A DNA stretch of 64,000 nucleotides from Oscillospiraceae bacterium (GTDB lineage: Bacteria; Bacillota; Clostridia; Oscillospirales; Oscillospiraceae), in NCBI GenBank assembly GCA_902774015.1, contig CACYHB010000004.1, positions 173,795 through 237,794 on the forward strand, read 5' to 3'. A program made the translations under genes and the position numbers. The notes below the pieces were generated by a model. That model searched no databases, was not told where the DNA came from, and was given only the letters and a program-made list of their open reading frames with translations. This document shows, one piece after another, positions 52,946 to 61,606 of this stretch. Every line of letters begins with the position of its first letter. Position 1 is the stretch's first letter.

Positions 52946-53563
52946 TTACAGTTCCCGTTTCTCGTAGATTTTAACGGCGATCATCCAGGAGAGGCCGAAC
53001 ACCGCGGCAGCCGCCAGAGGCAGCGCCCACATTCCGAGGCCCGCGATCTCCCCGCTCAGGTTTGAGAGGGAGCTTGCGCCGATCACGCCCAGCATCACCA
53101 CCACGGCGATGAAGAGGTAATAGACGATGCGGCCCTTTTCCACGCCCCAGCGGAGGGTGACGGGGATCATCACGGCGGGGGCCAGCAGGCCCACCGCGGG
53201 GAGCGTGCAGGCAAGCTGCAGGAGTCCTTCCTTGCCGCCCTTCGGCAGCAGCACCGCCGCCTGGACGCCGAGCGTCAGCAGATACATCCCCAGGAAGCAC
53301 AGTAGCGTCATCACATAGCGCTCGTCGACGACGGTTTTGCGGGAGATGGGCATGGTATCGCAGAGGCTGTTCCAGCCGTCACGCTCCTCATAGGAGATAA
53401 GCGTCACAGGCAGAATGCCCGCAAAGAGCACCGGGTAGACCACGAAGAAATAGTTCTGCTGCTGCGCCACCGCGCTGACCGCCAGGAAAATCCCGCTCAT
53501 CACCAGCAGCGAGCGCCCGTATTTCCAGATCATGTACAGATCCTTCTGAATCAGGCCTTTCAT
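52946..53563 (-). CDS. ABC-2 type permease subunit
   Basis: 205 residues with six TM helices (FFVVYPVLFAGILPVTLISY, VGLLAPAVMIPVTL, YYLFIAVVVMLGVIGASSLS and others). The segment YEERDGWNSLCDTMPISRKTVVDERYV is typical of the ABC2 membrane proteins of YtrA-type operons. The ATG overlaps the ATPase gene stop by four bases, so they are translated as a set. Substrate unknown; related systems respond to cell-wall antibiotics. Confidence 0.88.
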   Translation of the reverse strand: MKGLIQKDLYMIWKYGRSLLVMSGIFLAVSAVAQQQNYFFVVYPVLFAGILPVTLISYEERDGWNSLCDTMPISRKTVVDERYVMTLLCFLGMYLLTLGVQAAVLLPKGGKEGLLQLACTLPAVGLLAPAVMIPVTLRWGVEKGRIVYYLFIAVVVMLGVIGASSLSNLSGEIAGLGMWALPLAAAAVFGLSWMIAVKIYEKREL

Positions 53564-54402
53564 TGTTCTCCCTCCTTCACCATCAGGATAAACAGATCCT
53601 CAATGCTTACCGGCTCCATCGCGAGGGCGGCCGGAGCCCTGTCCCGCCGCACGATGGCGGTGACGCCGTAGGGTGTAGAGCGGTGCCCGATGACCGCGCC
53701 GCGGTCCAGCGCGGCGAAGTCGGTTTTTGAAAGCTGCACCAGCCCGTACTGTTCGCGCAGCGCGTCCTTTTCCTCACACAGGAGGAGCCGTCCCTTGTGC
53801 AGGAAGGCCACGTAGTCGCAGATCTTTTCGAGATCGCTCACGATATGGGAGGAGATGAGCACCGCGTGGTCCTCCTCTCTGGTAAAGTCCGAAAAGATCT
53901 CCACCACCTCGTCGCGCACCACGGGGTCGAGACCCGAGGTGGCCTCGTCCAGCACCAGCAGCTTCGGATGGTGGCTCAGCGCCACGGCGATGGCCAGCTT
54001 CATCTTCATGCCGCGGGACATTTCGCTGTAGGGCTTGTTTGCCGGCAGCGAGAGCTTCTGCAGATAGCCCCGGTAGACCGCCGCGTCCCAGTTTTTATAG
54101 ATCCCTGCCATGACCTTTCCCAGCTGCCCGGCGTCGAGGCAGGAGGGCAGGCCCCCCTCGTCCAGCACCACGCCGATGTCCTCCCGGACCGGGGCAAAGT
54201 TTTTGCCGTTGTCCCGCCCCAGCACGCGGATGCTGCCGGCGTCCGTCCGGATCATGCCCAGGATGGACTTGATCGTGGTGGATTTGCCGGCGCCGTTTTC
54301 CCCGATCAGGCCCAGGATGCAGCCCTGGGGCAGATCCAGATCCAGGCTCAGGTCAAAGCCCGGATAGCGTTTTTCCAGTCCCCGAATCTCAATGGCGTTC
54401 AT
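53560..54402 (-). CDS. ABC transporter ATP-binding protein
   Basis: 280 residues. Walker A LIGENGAGKSTTIKSIL, signature SEMSRGMKMKLAIAVAL (a diverged LSGGQ, usual in this family), Walker B LLVLDEATSGLDP and the H-loop LISSHIVSDLEK. It energises the permease encoded downstream and overlaps both neighbours by four bases. Confidence 0.94.
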   Translation of the reverse strand: MNAIEIRGLEKRYPGFDLSLDLDLPQGCILGLIGENGAGKSTTIKSILGMIRTDAGSIRVLGRDNGKNFAPVREDIGVVLDEGGLPSCLDAGQLGKVMAGIYKNWDAAVYRGYLQKLSLPANKPYSEMSRGMKMKLAIAVALSHHPKLLVLDEATSGLDPVVRDEVVEIFSDFTREEDHAVLISSHIVSDLEKICDYVAFLHKGRLLLCEEKDALREQYGLVQLSKTDFAALDRGAVIGHRSTPYGVTAIVRRDRAPAALAMEPVSIEDLFILMVKEGEQ

Positions 54403-54773
54403 GTGTCGTCCTCCAGCGTGTCATAATACTGCATGATTTCTTCCCGGCTCAGGCCGCAGCGCCGGGCCAGCTCCCGCAGCGCCAGCAGATGCTCCTCCAT
54501 CTGCCGCAGGTACTCCTCCCGCAGCAGCTGCTCGTTGCGGGCCGCCACAAAGCTCCCCTTTCCGGGCAGCGTATAGATATAGCCCGCCGCCTCCAGCTCC
54601 TCGTAGGCACGCTTGGTGGTGATCACGCTGATGCGCAGATCCTTTGCAAGCGTCCGGATCGAGGGCAGCGGCGAGTCCTCCGGCAGCGCGCCCGAAAAGA
54701 TCTGCCCGCGGATCTGGTCGAAGATCTGCTCGTAGATGGGTGCGCCGCTTCGGTTGTCGATCAAGATGGTCAT
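54399..54773 (-). CDS. GntR-family repressor (YtrA subfamily)
   Basis: 124 residues. The winged HTH (IYEQIFDQIRGQIFSGALPE, SPLPSIRTLAKDLRISVITT, KRAYEELEAAGYIYTLPG) is followed by a short tail of about 45 residues, the YtrA type. First gene of the gntR-ABC-permease operon and probably its own repressor, because an inverted repeat overlaps the promoter -10 region. Confidence 0.92.
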   Translation of the reverse strand: MTILIDNRSGAPIYEQIFDQIRGQIFSGALPEDSPLPSIRTLAKDLRISVITTKRAYEELEAAGYIYTLPGKGSFVAARNEQLLREEYLRQMEEHLLALRELARRCGLSREEIMQYYDTLEDDT

Positions 54774-54793
54774 CTGTGCTCTCCGTTCATACT

Positions 54794-54834
54794 GTGTATG
54801 TCTTATATATACACTATACCCGCTTCCATGTCAA
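54794..54834 (-). promoter_or_regulatory. Promoter and operator of the gntR-ABC operon
   Basis: On the minus strand TTGACA (54834-54829), 17-bp spacer, TATATA (54811-54806). GTGTAT and ATACAC (54814-54809 and 54799-54794) form an inverted repeat across the -10 box, as expected for a GntR/YtrA operator. Confidence 0.75.
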
Positions 54835-54928
54835 GGCTTTTTTCGGAATCTCTTGACTTCACGGGAAACGCTGTTATAATTTTGCTTGAATCAATCCCAT
54901 TTTATGGAGTCAGAAGGAGTGGATTTCC

Positions 54929-55480
54929 ATGAAAAAATCTCCCGTGACCACCATTGTGGCCATCGGCATCGGCGCCGCCCTGTTCTTCGTGCTGGGCCGC
55001 TTTGTCGCCATCCCGAGTCCCGTTCCCAACACCAACATCTCCCTGCAGTACGGTCTGCTGGCCTTTATGGCCGCCCTCTTTGGTCCCGTGGCCGGCGCTC
55101 TGATCGGCTTCATCGGCCATGCTCTCATTGACTTCAGCTACGGCTGGGGCATTTGGTGGAGCTGGGTCGTGGCCTCCGCCGTGTTCGGCTGCCTGGTCGG
55201 GCTGGTGGCAAAGCGCATCAAGCTGGCCGAGGGCGAGTTCGGGAAGAAGGACATCCTCCGTTTTAATCTCTATCAGCTGGTGAGCCATATCATCGCCTGG
55301 GGTCTGGTCGCCCCCGCGCTGGACATCCTGTTCTATGCCGAGCCGGCCAACAAGGTCTTTGTCCAGGGTCTGGTGGGCGGCATTTCCAACATCGTCACCA
55401 CCGCCATCGTGGGTACGCTCCTCTGTATCGCCTATGCGGCCACCAAGCCCAGGCAGGGCAGCCTGAAAGAAGAAGAATGA
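54929..55480 (+). CDS. ECF transporter S component (UPF0397 family)
   Basis: 183 residues. The conserved start TTIVAIGIGAALFFVLGRFV followed by AIPSPVPNTNISLQYGLLAF is diagnostic for UPF0397, with FGPVAGALIGFIGHALIDFS next. About six TM helices. It is the substrate-binding subunit for the following ATPase and T genes. The substrate of this family is not settled, so no ligand is given. AGAAGGAG precedes the start. Confidence 0.9.
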   Translation: MKKSPVTTIVAIGIGAALFFVLGRFVAIPSPVPNTNISLQYGLLAFMAALFGPVAGALIGFIGHALIDFSYGWGIWWSWVVASAVFGCLVGLVAKRIKLAEGEFGKKDILRFNLYQLVSHIIAWGLVAPALDILFYAEPANKVFVQGLVGGISNIVTTAIVGTLLCIAYAATKPRQGSLKEEE

Positions 55481-55529
55481 GCCAAAACGGGCGGCCGGCA
55501 TGGCCGCCCCTTTCCTTTCGGAGAATCCT

Positions 55530-57242
55530 ATGAACGATCCCATCATTGAATTCGAGCACTTCGGCTTTCAATACAACGCCCAGGCGGAACCCACCCTGCA
55601 CGACATCTGCCTGACGGTCCGCAAGGGGGAGAAGGTCCTGATCGCAGGCCCCTCCGGCTGCGGCAAAAGCACCCTGGCTCACTGCATCAACGGCCTGATC
55701 CCCTTCTCCTACCGGGGCAGCATGAGCGGGAGCCTGCGCATCGCCGGGAAGGAAACGAAAGAGCAGAGCATCTTTGAGATCTCCCGCCACGTGGGTACGG
55801 TCCTGCAGGATCAGGACGGCCAGTTCATCGGCCTGACCGTAGCCGAGGACATCGCCTTCTCCCTGGAAAACGACTGCGTGCAGGAGCCGGAGCTTCACGA
55901 CCGGGTCCGCAGGGCCGCCGCCCTGGTGGACGTGGAGAACCATCTGCTCCACGCGCCGAACGAACTCTCCGGCGGGCAGAAGCAGCGGGTGAGCCTGGCA
56001 GGCGTGCTGGTGAACCACGTGGACGTGCTGCTCTTCGACGAGCCGCTGGCCAACCTGGACCCGGCCACGGGCAAATCCGCCATCGAGCTCATTGAGGAGG
56101 CCCGGCAGCAGACCGGCGCCGCCGTACTCATCATTGAGCACCGACTGGAGGACGTGCTGCACCGGGACGTGGACCGGATCATCCTCATGGGCGAGGGCCG
56201 CATCCTGGCGGACGCCTCGCCGGACGAGCTGCTCTCCGGCACCTGGCTGCGTGACTCCGGCATCCGCGAGCCCCTGTATCTGACCGCGCTGAAATACGCG
56301 GGGGTATCCGTGACGCCCGCCATGCAGCCCCGCAGCATCCGGAGCCTGCAGCTCAGCGAGGACGACAGGGCGAAAGTGCGCGCATGGTTTGCCGCAGCGC
56401 CGCCCGCGCGGCAGGAGCCGGCGCGGCCGCCGCTGCTGGAGGCGGAGGACCTGCACTTTTCCTATCCCGGCAAGAGCCATGAGACGCTCAAGGGCGTCTC
56501 CGTCCGGGTAGGGAAAGGCGAGCTGCTGGCCATCGTGGGCCGCAACGGCGCGGGCAAATCCACCTTCTCCAAGCTGGTCTGCGGCTTCGAGACACAGCAG
56601 AGCGGCTCTCTGTGCTTTCAGGGGGAGGACATGGCTTCGCTCTCCATCAAGGAGCGGGCCGACCGCATCGGCTACGTGATGCAGAACCCCAACCAGATGA
56701 TCTCCAAGGTCATGATCTATGACGAGGTGGCGCTGGGTCTGCGTTCCCGCGGCGTCTCCGAGGAGGAGATCCGCCCCCGGGTGGAGGATACGCTGAAGGT
56801 CTGCGGGCTCTGGCCCTTTCGCAACTGGCCGGTCTCGGCCCTGAGCTTCGGGCAGAAAAAACGCGTGACCATCGCCGCGATCCTGGTGCTGGAGCCGGAG
56901 ATGATCATTCTCGACGAGCCCACCGCCGGGCAGGATTACCGCCATTATACCGAGATCATGGAGTTCCTGCTGACCCTGCAGAAGCGGGGCATCAGCGTGG
57001 CCATGATCACCCACGACATGCATCTGATGCTGGAATATGCCGAGCGTGCCGTGGTCTTCAACCGCGGCAGCATCCTCGCGGACACGGACTGCGCCGCCGT
57101 GCTGACAAATGCAGAGATCATACGCGAGGCAAACCTCAAGGAGACGAGTCTTTACGCCCTCGCGCAGCTCTGCGGCGTCGAGGACGGACGGGCTTTCGTG
57201 CGCCGCTTCATCGACTTCGAGCGGCGGGAGGTGCGGCCATGA
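55530..57242 (+). CDS. ECF transporter two-domain ATPase (YkoD-like)
   Basis: 570 residues from the ATG at 55530 with CGGAGAATCC upstream; a start at 55500 lies in the GGGCGGCC hairpin. It holds two fused ABC ATPase domains: Walker A GPSGCGKSTLAHC and VGRNGAGKSTFSKLV, signatures LSGGQKQRVSLAG and LSFGQKKRVTIAA, Walker B VLLFDEPLANLDP and MIILDEPTAGQDY. It thus replaces separate EcfA and EcfA'. Lies between the S and T genes. Confidence 0.95.
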   Translation: MNDPIIEFEHFGFQYNAQAEPTLHDICLTVRKGEKVLIAGPSGCGKSTLAHCINGLIPFSYRGSMSGSLRIAGKETKEQSIFEISRHVGTVLQDQDGQFIGLTVAEDIAFSLENDCVQEPELHDRVRRAAALVDVENHLLHAPNELSGGQKQRVSLAGVLVNHVDVLLFDEPLANLDPATGKSAIELIEEARQQTGAAVLIIEHRLEDVLHRDVDRIILMGEGRILADASPDELLSGTWLRDSGIREPLYLTALKYAGVSVTPAMQPRSIRSLQLSEDDRAKVRAWFAAAPPARQEPARPPLLEAEDLHFSYPGKSHETLKGVSVRVGKGELLAIVGRNGAGKSTFSKLVCGFETQQSGSLCFQGEDMASLSIKERADRIGYVMQNPNQMISKVMIYDEVALGLRSRGVSEEEIRPRVEDTLKVCGLWPFRNWPVSALSFGQKKRVTIAAILVLEPEMIILDEPTAGQDYRHYTEIMEFLLTLQKRGISVAMITHDMHLMLEYAERAVVFNRGSILADTDCAAVLTNAEIIREANLKETSLYALAQLCGVEDGRAFVRRFIDFERREVRP

Positions 57243-58066
57243 CCAATCTCTTCAACTACATTGACCGGCCCTCCCCCATCCACCGCCTTACCGGCGCCAC
57301 CAAGCTGGTGTGCGTGCTGCTGTGGAGCTTCGCGGCCATGACTACCTATGACACAAGACTTCTGGTGCTGCTGGTGCTTTTGAGCCTGCTCCTGTTCCGT
57401 CTCTCCAAAATCCGAATTTCCGACGTGAGCTTCATGCTGGGCTTCACGGCGGTGTTCATGGTCCTCAACAACGTGCTGGTCTTTGTCTTTTCGCCCCAGC
57501 ACGGCGTGAGCCTCTACGGGACGAAGCACGTGCTCTTCTCCCTGGGCGGAAACTACGTCGTTACGAAAGAGCAGCTCTTCTATCACCTGAACCTGTTTCT
57601 CAAGTATCTGGCCTCCATCCCCATCGTGCTGCTATTTGTCTGCACTACCAACCCCAGCGAATTCGCCGCCTCTCTCAACCGCATCGGCGTCAAATACACG
57701 GTGGCCTACTCGGTCTCTCTCGCGCTCCGATACATCCCCGATATTCAGCGGGAATACCGGGAGATCTCGCAGGCCCAGCAGGCCCGCGGCATTGAGATGA
57801 GCAAGAAAGAGAATCTGATCCGGCGCCTCCGAAGCGCCAGCGCCATCCTCATCCCGCTGATCCTCTCCAGCATGGACCGCATCGAGGTCATCTCCAACGC
57901 CATGGAGCTGCGCTGCTTCGGAAAGAACAAAAAGCGCAGCTGGTACATGGCCCGGCCCTTCACCCGCTGGGACTGTCTGTCCATGGCGGGCAGCGCCCTG
58001 CTCCTGGCCGCGGCCCTGCTCCTCAATTATTTCAACGGCAGCCGCTTCTGGAACCCGTTCGTATGA
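57239..58066 (+). CDS. ECF transporter T component (EcfT/CbiQ family)
   Basis: 275 residues with an N-terminal cytosolic stretch, four to five TM helices (LVCVLLWSFAAMTTYDTRLL, LLLVLLSLLLFRLS and others) and the coupling-helix motifs AQQARGIEMSKK and AMELRCFGKNKKR, which contact the ATPases. The ATG overlaps the ATPase stop by four bases. With the previous two genes it forms a complete, dedicated ECF transporter. Confidence 0.94.
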   Translation: MTNLFNYIDRPSPIHRLTGATKLVCVLLWSFAAMTTYDTRLLVLLVLLSLLLFRLSKIRISDVSFMLGFTAVFMVLNNVLVFVFSPQHGVSLYGTKHVLFSLGGNYVVTKEQLFYHLNLFLKYLASIPIVLLFVCTTNPSEFAASLNRIGVKYTVAYSVSLALRYIPDIQREYREISQAQQARGIEMSKKENLIRRLRSASAILIPLILSSMDRIEVISNAMELRCFGKNKKRSWYMARPFTRWDCLSMAGSALLLAAALLLNYFNGSRFWNPFV

Positions 58067-58117
58067 GGGACCGGCTTCACGTCGCAGGATGACAGGAACG
58101 GCATTGTATGAACAGCA

Positions 58118-58150
58118 AAGAATCCCCGCGGGTATCATGCGGGGATTCTT
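58118..58150. terminator. Stem-loop after the ECF operon
   Basis: AAGAATCCCCGC pairs with GCGGGGATTCTT (12 bp). No long T-run on the plus strand, so termination is probable rather than certain. Confidence 0.6.
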
Positions 58151-58208
58151 CACACCCGCTTCGAAGCCCAGCGCAGCGGGTTCGAAGCGGAAAGGAAAAA
58201 CAAGGCAG

Positions 58209-58250
58209 ACGGACAAACAGGCCGCCCTTTCGGGCGGCCTGTTTGTCCGT
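58209..58250. terminator. Terminator at the 3' end of proS
   Basis: ACGGACAAACAGGCCGCCC pairs with GGGCGGCCTGTTTGTCCGT (19 bp) over TTTC; 18 bp past the proS stop on the minus strand. Confidence 0.85.
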
Positions 58251-58267
58251 TTATTCCGTTTTTTACG

Positions 58268-59704
58268 TCAGTACGCGACGCCCCAGAAGATCATCTTCCC
58301 GGCGGGTCTGCCGCAGCAGGCGCAAACGTCGCTCAGCTTCTCCTGCTCAAAGGGCAGGCAGCGGGAGGACATGCCGGCCTCTTCCTTCATCTTCTGTTCG
58401 CACGCGACGTCGCCGCACCACATGGTCTTGATAAAGCCGCCCTTCTCCTCCTGAAGCTTTTTGGCCTCTTCCACGGAGAATGCGGGCCAGCAGTGCTCTT
58501 CCAGATTGATCTTCGCCTTCTCGTACAGGCCCTTCTGCACCAGCTCGAGCTGGGCTTTCGCGGCCTCCTCCAGCTCCGCGAGCCGGATCACGGTCTTTTC
58601 GCCGTCGTTGCGGCGCACCAGGACGCACTGGCCGTTTTCAATGTCGCGCGGGCCGATCTCCACACGGAGGGGCACTCCCTTCATCTCATACTGGGCGCAC
58701 TTCCAGCCCATGGAGTTGTCGGAGTCGTCCATCTGCACGCGCAGTCCCGCGGCGGCCAGGCGCTCCTTCAGCGCGGAGGCGGCCTCCAGCACGCCGGGCT
58801 TGTGCTGGGCAACCGGCAGGATGATGACCTGGATGGGGGCAATCTGCGGAGGCAGGACCAGACCGTTGTTGTCGCCGTGGGCCATGATGACCGCGCCGAT
58901 CATGCGCGTCGTGGAGCCCCAGGAGGTTTGGAACGGGTACTGCAGCTTGTTGTCCCGGCCGGTAAAGGTCACGCCGTAGGCGCGGGAGAACTTATCTCCA
59001 AAGTAGTGGGAGGTGGCGCCCTGCAGGGCCTTGTGGTCCTTCATCATGCACTCCACCGTATAGGTGGCCTCGGCGCCGGCAAACTTCTCCTTCTCGGTCT
59101 TGCGGCCCTTCACCACGGGGATGGCCAGCACCTTTTCATAGAAGTCGGCATAGCAGTTGAGCTGCTGCTCGGTCTCCGCCATGGCCTCCTCGGCGGTCTC
59201 ATGGATGGTGTGGCCCTCCTGCCACCAGAACTCACGGGAGCGCAGGAAGGGGCGGGTCGTCTTTTCCCAGCGGATGACGGAGCACCACTGGTTATACAGC
59301 ATGGGCAGCTCCCGGTAGGAGTGCAGCACGCGGGACCAGTGATCGCAGAACATGGTCTCGGAGGTGGGGCGGAAGGCCAGGCGCTCCTCCAGCTCCTCGC
59401 TGCCGCCCTGGGTGACCCAGGCGCACTCCGGCGCGAAGCCGTTGACCAGCTCGCCCTCTTTTTTCAGCAGGCTCTCGGGGATCAGCACCGGCATCGCCAC
59501 GTTCTGGTGCCCGGTCTTTTTGAATTCCCCGTCCATGATCCGCTGCATATTTTCCCAAATGGCATAGCCGTAAGGGCGCAGGATCGTAAAGCCCTTCACG
59601 GAAGCATACTCCACCAGCTCCGCCTTGCGGCAGATGTCCGTATACCATTGGGCGAAGTCCACCTCCATATCGGTGATCTGCTCCACTTTTTTCTCTTTCG
59701 CCAT
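58268..59704 (-). CDS. proS: Prolyl-tRNA synthetase (short, ProS type 3)
   Basis: 478 residues. Class II motifs: RPTSETMFCDHWSR, WCSVIRWEKTTRPFLRSREF (motif 2) with WQEGHT, and GDNNGLVLPPQIAPIQV leading into the anticodon-binding domain. The C-terminal zinc-type domain has CxxC and CACCGRP and ends in GVAY, typical of the archaeal/eukaryotic-like ProRS without editing insertion. Loads proline onto tRNA-Pro. Its short leader carries no T-box. Confidence 0.96.
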   Translation of the reverse strand: MAKEKKVEQITDMEVDFAQWYTDICRKAELVEYASVKGFTILRPYGYAIWENMQRIMDGEFKKTGHQNVAMPVLIPESLLKKEGELVNGFAPECAWVTQGGSEELEERLAFRPTSETMFCDHWSRVLHSYRELPMLYNQWCSVIRWEKTTRPFLRSREFWWQEGHTIHETAEEAMAETEQQLNCYADFYEKVLAIPVVKGRKTEKEKFAGAEATYTVECMMKDHKALQGATSHYFGDKFSRAYGVTFTGRDNKLQYPFQTSWGSTTRMIGAVIMAHGDNNGLVLPPQIAPIQVIILPVAQHKPGVLEAASALKERLAAAGLRVQMDDSDNSMGWKCAQYEMKGVPLRVEIGPRDIENGQCVLVRRNDGEKTVIRLAELEEAAKAQLELVQKGLYEKAKINLEEHCWPAFSVEEAKKLQEEKGGFIKTMWCGDVACEQKMKEEAGMSSRCLPFEQEKLSDVCACCGRPAGKMIFWGVAY

Positions 59705-59743
59705 AACGAATCCTCTCTTTCGCCGAAATTTTCAGCTCTTAGT

Positions 59744-59772
59744 ATTTTATAGTGTGGTCATGGGCTTGTCAA
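59744..59772 (-). promoter_or_regulatory. proS promoter
   Basis: On the minus strand TTGACA (59772-59767), 17-bp spacer, TAAAAT (59749-59744), about 40 bp before the start codon. Confidence 0.75.
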
Positions 59773-59816
59773 TAGCTTAAAAAAATGACAAATTGTAACA
59801 TTTTTGTGAAAAAGCC

Positions 59817-59845
59817 TTGACCTGCGGCCCGGAAATGGCTATAAT
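59817..59845 (+). promoter_or_regulatory. Promoter of the membrane-protein/MarR group
   Basis: TTGACC (59817-59822), 17-bp spacer, consensus TATAAT (59840-59845). Divergent from proS. Confidence 0.85.
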
Positions 59846-59912
59846 AGCTCCGCGCACCCATGTGCGCCCGGATTACTGCGCCGTTTTTTCGGCCGGTAAT
59901 GTTTACACGGAG

Positions 59913-60890
59913 GTGAACGTCATCAACAAGCAGAAATTTCTTGCGGAGCTTGGCAAGCTTCTGACTTTCATGTATGAGGAAGACCGTCAGAGCGCTCTGG
60001 CCATGTACAGCAAGATGTTTGACGATACGGACAGCGAGGAGGCTCTGATCCAGTTTCTCGGATCGCCCACCCGCCAGGCCGTAGTCGTTGCCCGGGCCTA
60101 TAACGCCCGCGTGCGGAAGCTGCAGGTGGAGTCCCAGTCCCGCGAGGAGGACGGCGGCATTCCCGAGGCGGCGCCGGACTTTGTGCTGGCGATCGACAAG
60201 CTGTATCAACAGTTCATTCCCGAGCACAGTGAGCAGAACCGCATCATGGACGACCAGTTCTCCCTCTTCGAGGACATGGGTCATCCCGCTGACGACGGTC
60301 TTGACGCGGTCTATCCCGTGCTGGAGCTGAGCACGGCCCAGGAAGACGGGGCAGAGGACGTCCGGGCGATCGAGAGCGCTCCCGAAGCTGCCCCGGAGGA
60401 AGAAGCTGCCGCCGACGAGGTCGACTCTTTTCTGGAAGGCTTCCGCATCCCGGACGATGCCATGGAGGATCCCGCGGATGAGGAGATCGAAGAGGTTTCC
60501 GTGCCTGTCGAGGTGCAGAGCGAGACCTTCGCCTACGTGGACAGCGAAGCGGCGCGCAAGCCCCGGGTCTTTCTGCTGATCCTGTTCGTTCTGCTCGCCG
60601 TTCCCGTCACGCTCATCGGCCTTGTGCTGCTGCTGATCCCCACGCTTCTGTGTCTGGCACTGGCCGCCGCGGCCATCGTTGCCGGCGCCGCGCTGGCCGC
60701 CGCCGCGTTCGGAGGCTTCAAGATCCTGGCAGACTTTCTGCTGCTTTTCGGCTCGGCTGTGATCCTGCTGGCTCTGGGACTCCTGTTCCTCTGGCTTTTC
60801 GTCTGGTTCATCGGCGGGGCGATCGCCGGAATGATCGCCGGCGTCATCGAACTCGGCAGGCAGTGGTGCTATAAGGAGGTGGCGGCATGA
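59913..60890 (+). CDS. Membrane protein with N-terminal HAAS-like domain
   Basis: About 325 residues if started at the GTG at 59913; this GTG is inside GGAGGTG, which would be the ribosome-binding site of a start a few codons later, where only ATC and GTC codons are available. Start therefore unsure. The N-terminus (KQKFLAELGKLLTFMYEEDR) resembles DUF1700/HAAS helical domains. A long acidic linker leads to three TM helices in the last 110 residues (VFLLILFVLLAVPVTLIGLV and others). Proteins like this often pair with small regulators; here a MarR gene follows. Confidence 0.7.
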   Translation: MNVINKQKFLAELGKLLTFMYEEDRQSALAMYSKMFDDTDSEEALIQFLGSPTRQAVVVARAYNARVRKLQVESQSREEDGGIPEAAPDFVLAIDKLYQQFIPEHSEQNRIMDDQFSLFEDMGHPADDGLDAVYPVLELSTAQEDGAEDVRAIESAPEAAPEEEAAADEVDSFLEGFRIPDDAMEDPADEEIEEVSVPVEVQSETFAYVDSEAARKPRVFLLILFVLLAVPVTLIGLVLLLIPTLLCLALAAAAIVAGAALAAAAFGGFKILADFLLLFGSAVILLALGLLFLWLFVWFIGGAIAGMIAGVIELGRQWCYKEVAA

Positions 60891-61108
60891 AGAAAGCAGG
60901 TCGTGTGGTTCTCATTATCGTGCTGGCCGCCGTGCTGCTCGGCGCGGTCTGCGTCGGCGTCGGTCTGATGACCGGGGCGGACGCCATGCGCGTTTACTCC
61001 ACGCTGGACGAGCGATACAGCATCGGCGCCTATCAGGAGGCCTATACCCAGTACGCCGGCCAGGTGATCGACGTGGTGAAGGAGGCTTGGGAGAATCCTG
61101 TCGCCTGA
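60887..61108 (+). CDS. Small exported or membrane protein, 73 aa
   Basis: Starts on ATGA overlapping the previous stop. A basic start and one hydrophobic helix (VVLIIVLAAVLLGAVCVGVG) are followed by a 45-residue outside tail rich in Tyr and Glu. No family recognised. Coupled translation suggests that it works with the membrane protein encoded upstream. Confidence 0.7.
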   Translation: MKKAGRVVLIIVLAAVLLGAVCVGVGLMTGADAMRVYSTLDERYSIGAYQEAYTQYAGQVIDVVKEAWENPVA

Positions 61109-61125
61109 GGGGCTCCCGAAAGGAT

Positions 61126-61551
61126 ATGGATAAGAAATACGATGCGCTCAAGCTGGAAAACCAGCTCTGCTTCCCGCTCTATGCCTGCTCCCGCGAGGTC
61201 ATCAAGCTCTACAAGCCCTTTCTGGACGAGCTGGATCTGACCTACACCCAGTACATCGCCATGATGGTGCTCTGGGAGCACAAGTCCGTGACGGTCAAGG
61301 AGCTGGGCCAGTATCTCTTCCTGGATTCCGGCACGCTGACGCCGCTGCTCAAGAAAATGGAGGGCAAGGGCCTCATCAGCCGCAAACGCGACCAGGAGGA
61401 CGAACGCAGCCTGATCGTGAGCCTGACCGAAGAGGGCGAGGCCATGAAGGAGAAGGCGCTGGAGGTGCCGGTCAAAATGGCCCGGTGTGTGCGCCTGGAG
61501 CCGGAGGAGGCGCAGGAGCTCTACCGTCTTCTGTACAAGCTGCTCCGATAA
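61126..61551 (+). CDS. MarR-family regulator, OhrR-like
   Basis: 141 residues from the ATG at 61126 with GAAAGGAT upstream. LENQLCFPLYACSREVIKLY then LDLTYTQYIAMMVLWE is the OhrR pattern: the Cys in LCFPLYA is the peroxide-sensing residue of that group. The winged HTH (VKELGQYLFLDSGTLTPLLK, MEGKGLISRKRDQEDERS) follows. It would repress its targets until oxidised by organic peroxides. No ohr gene is adjacent. Confidence 0.9.
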   Translation: MDKKYDALKLENQLCFPLYACSREVIKLYKPFLDELDLTYTQYIAMMVLWEHKSVTVKELGQYLFLDSGTLTPLLKKMEGKGLISRKRDQEDERSLIVSLTEEGEAMKEKALEVPVKMARCVRLEPEEAQELYRLLYKLLR

Positions 61552-61564
61552 TCGAATCAAGTCT

Positions 61565-61599
61565 GACTCCCCGTGTTTTCACAACACGGGGAGTTTTTT
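61565..61599 (+). terminator. Terminator after the MarR gene
   Basis: ACTCCCCGTGTT pairs with AACACGGGGAGT (12 bp), followed by a run of seven T. Confidence 0.93.
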
Positions 61600-61606
61600 T
61601 GGCTTT

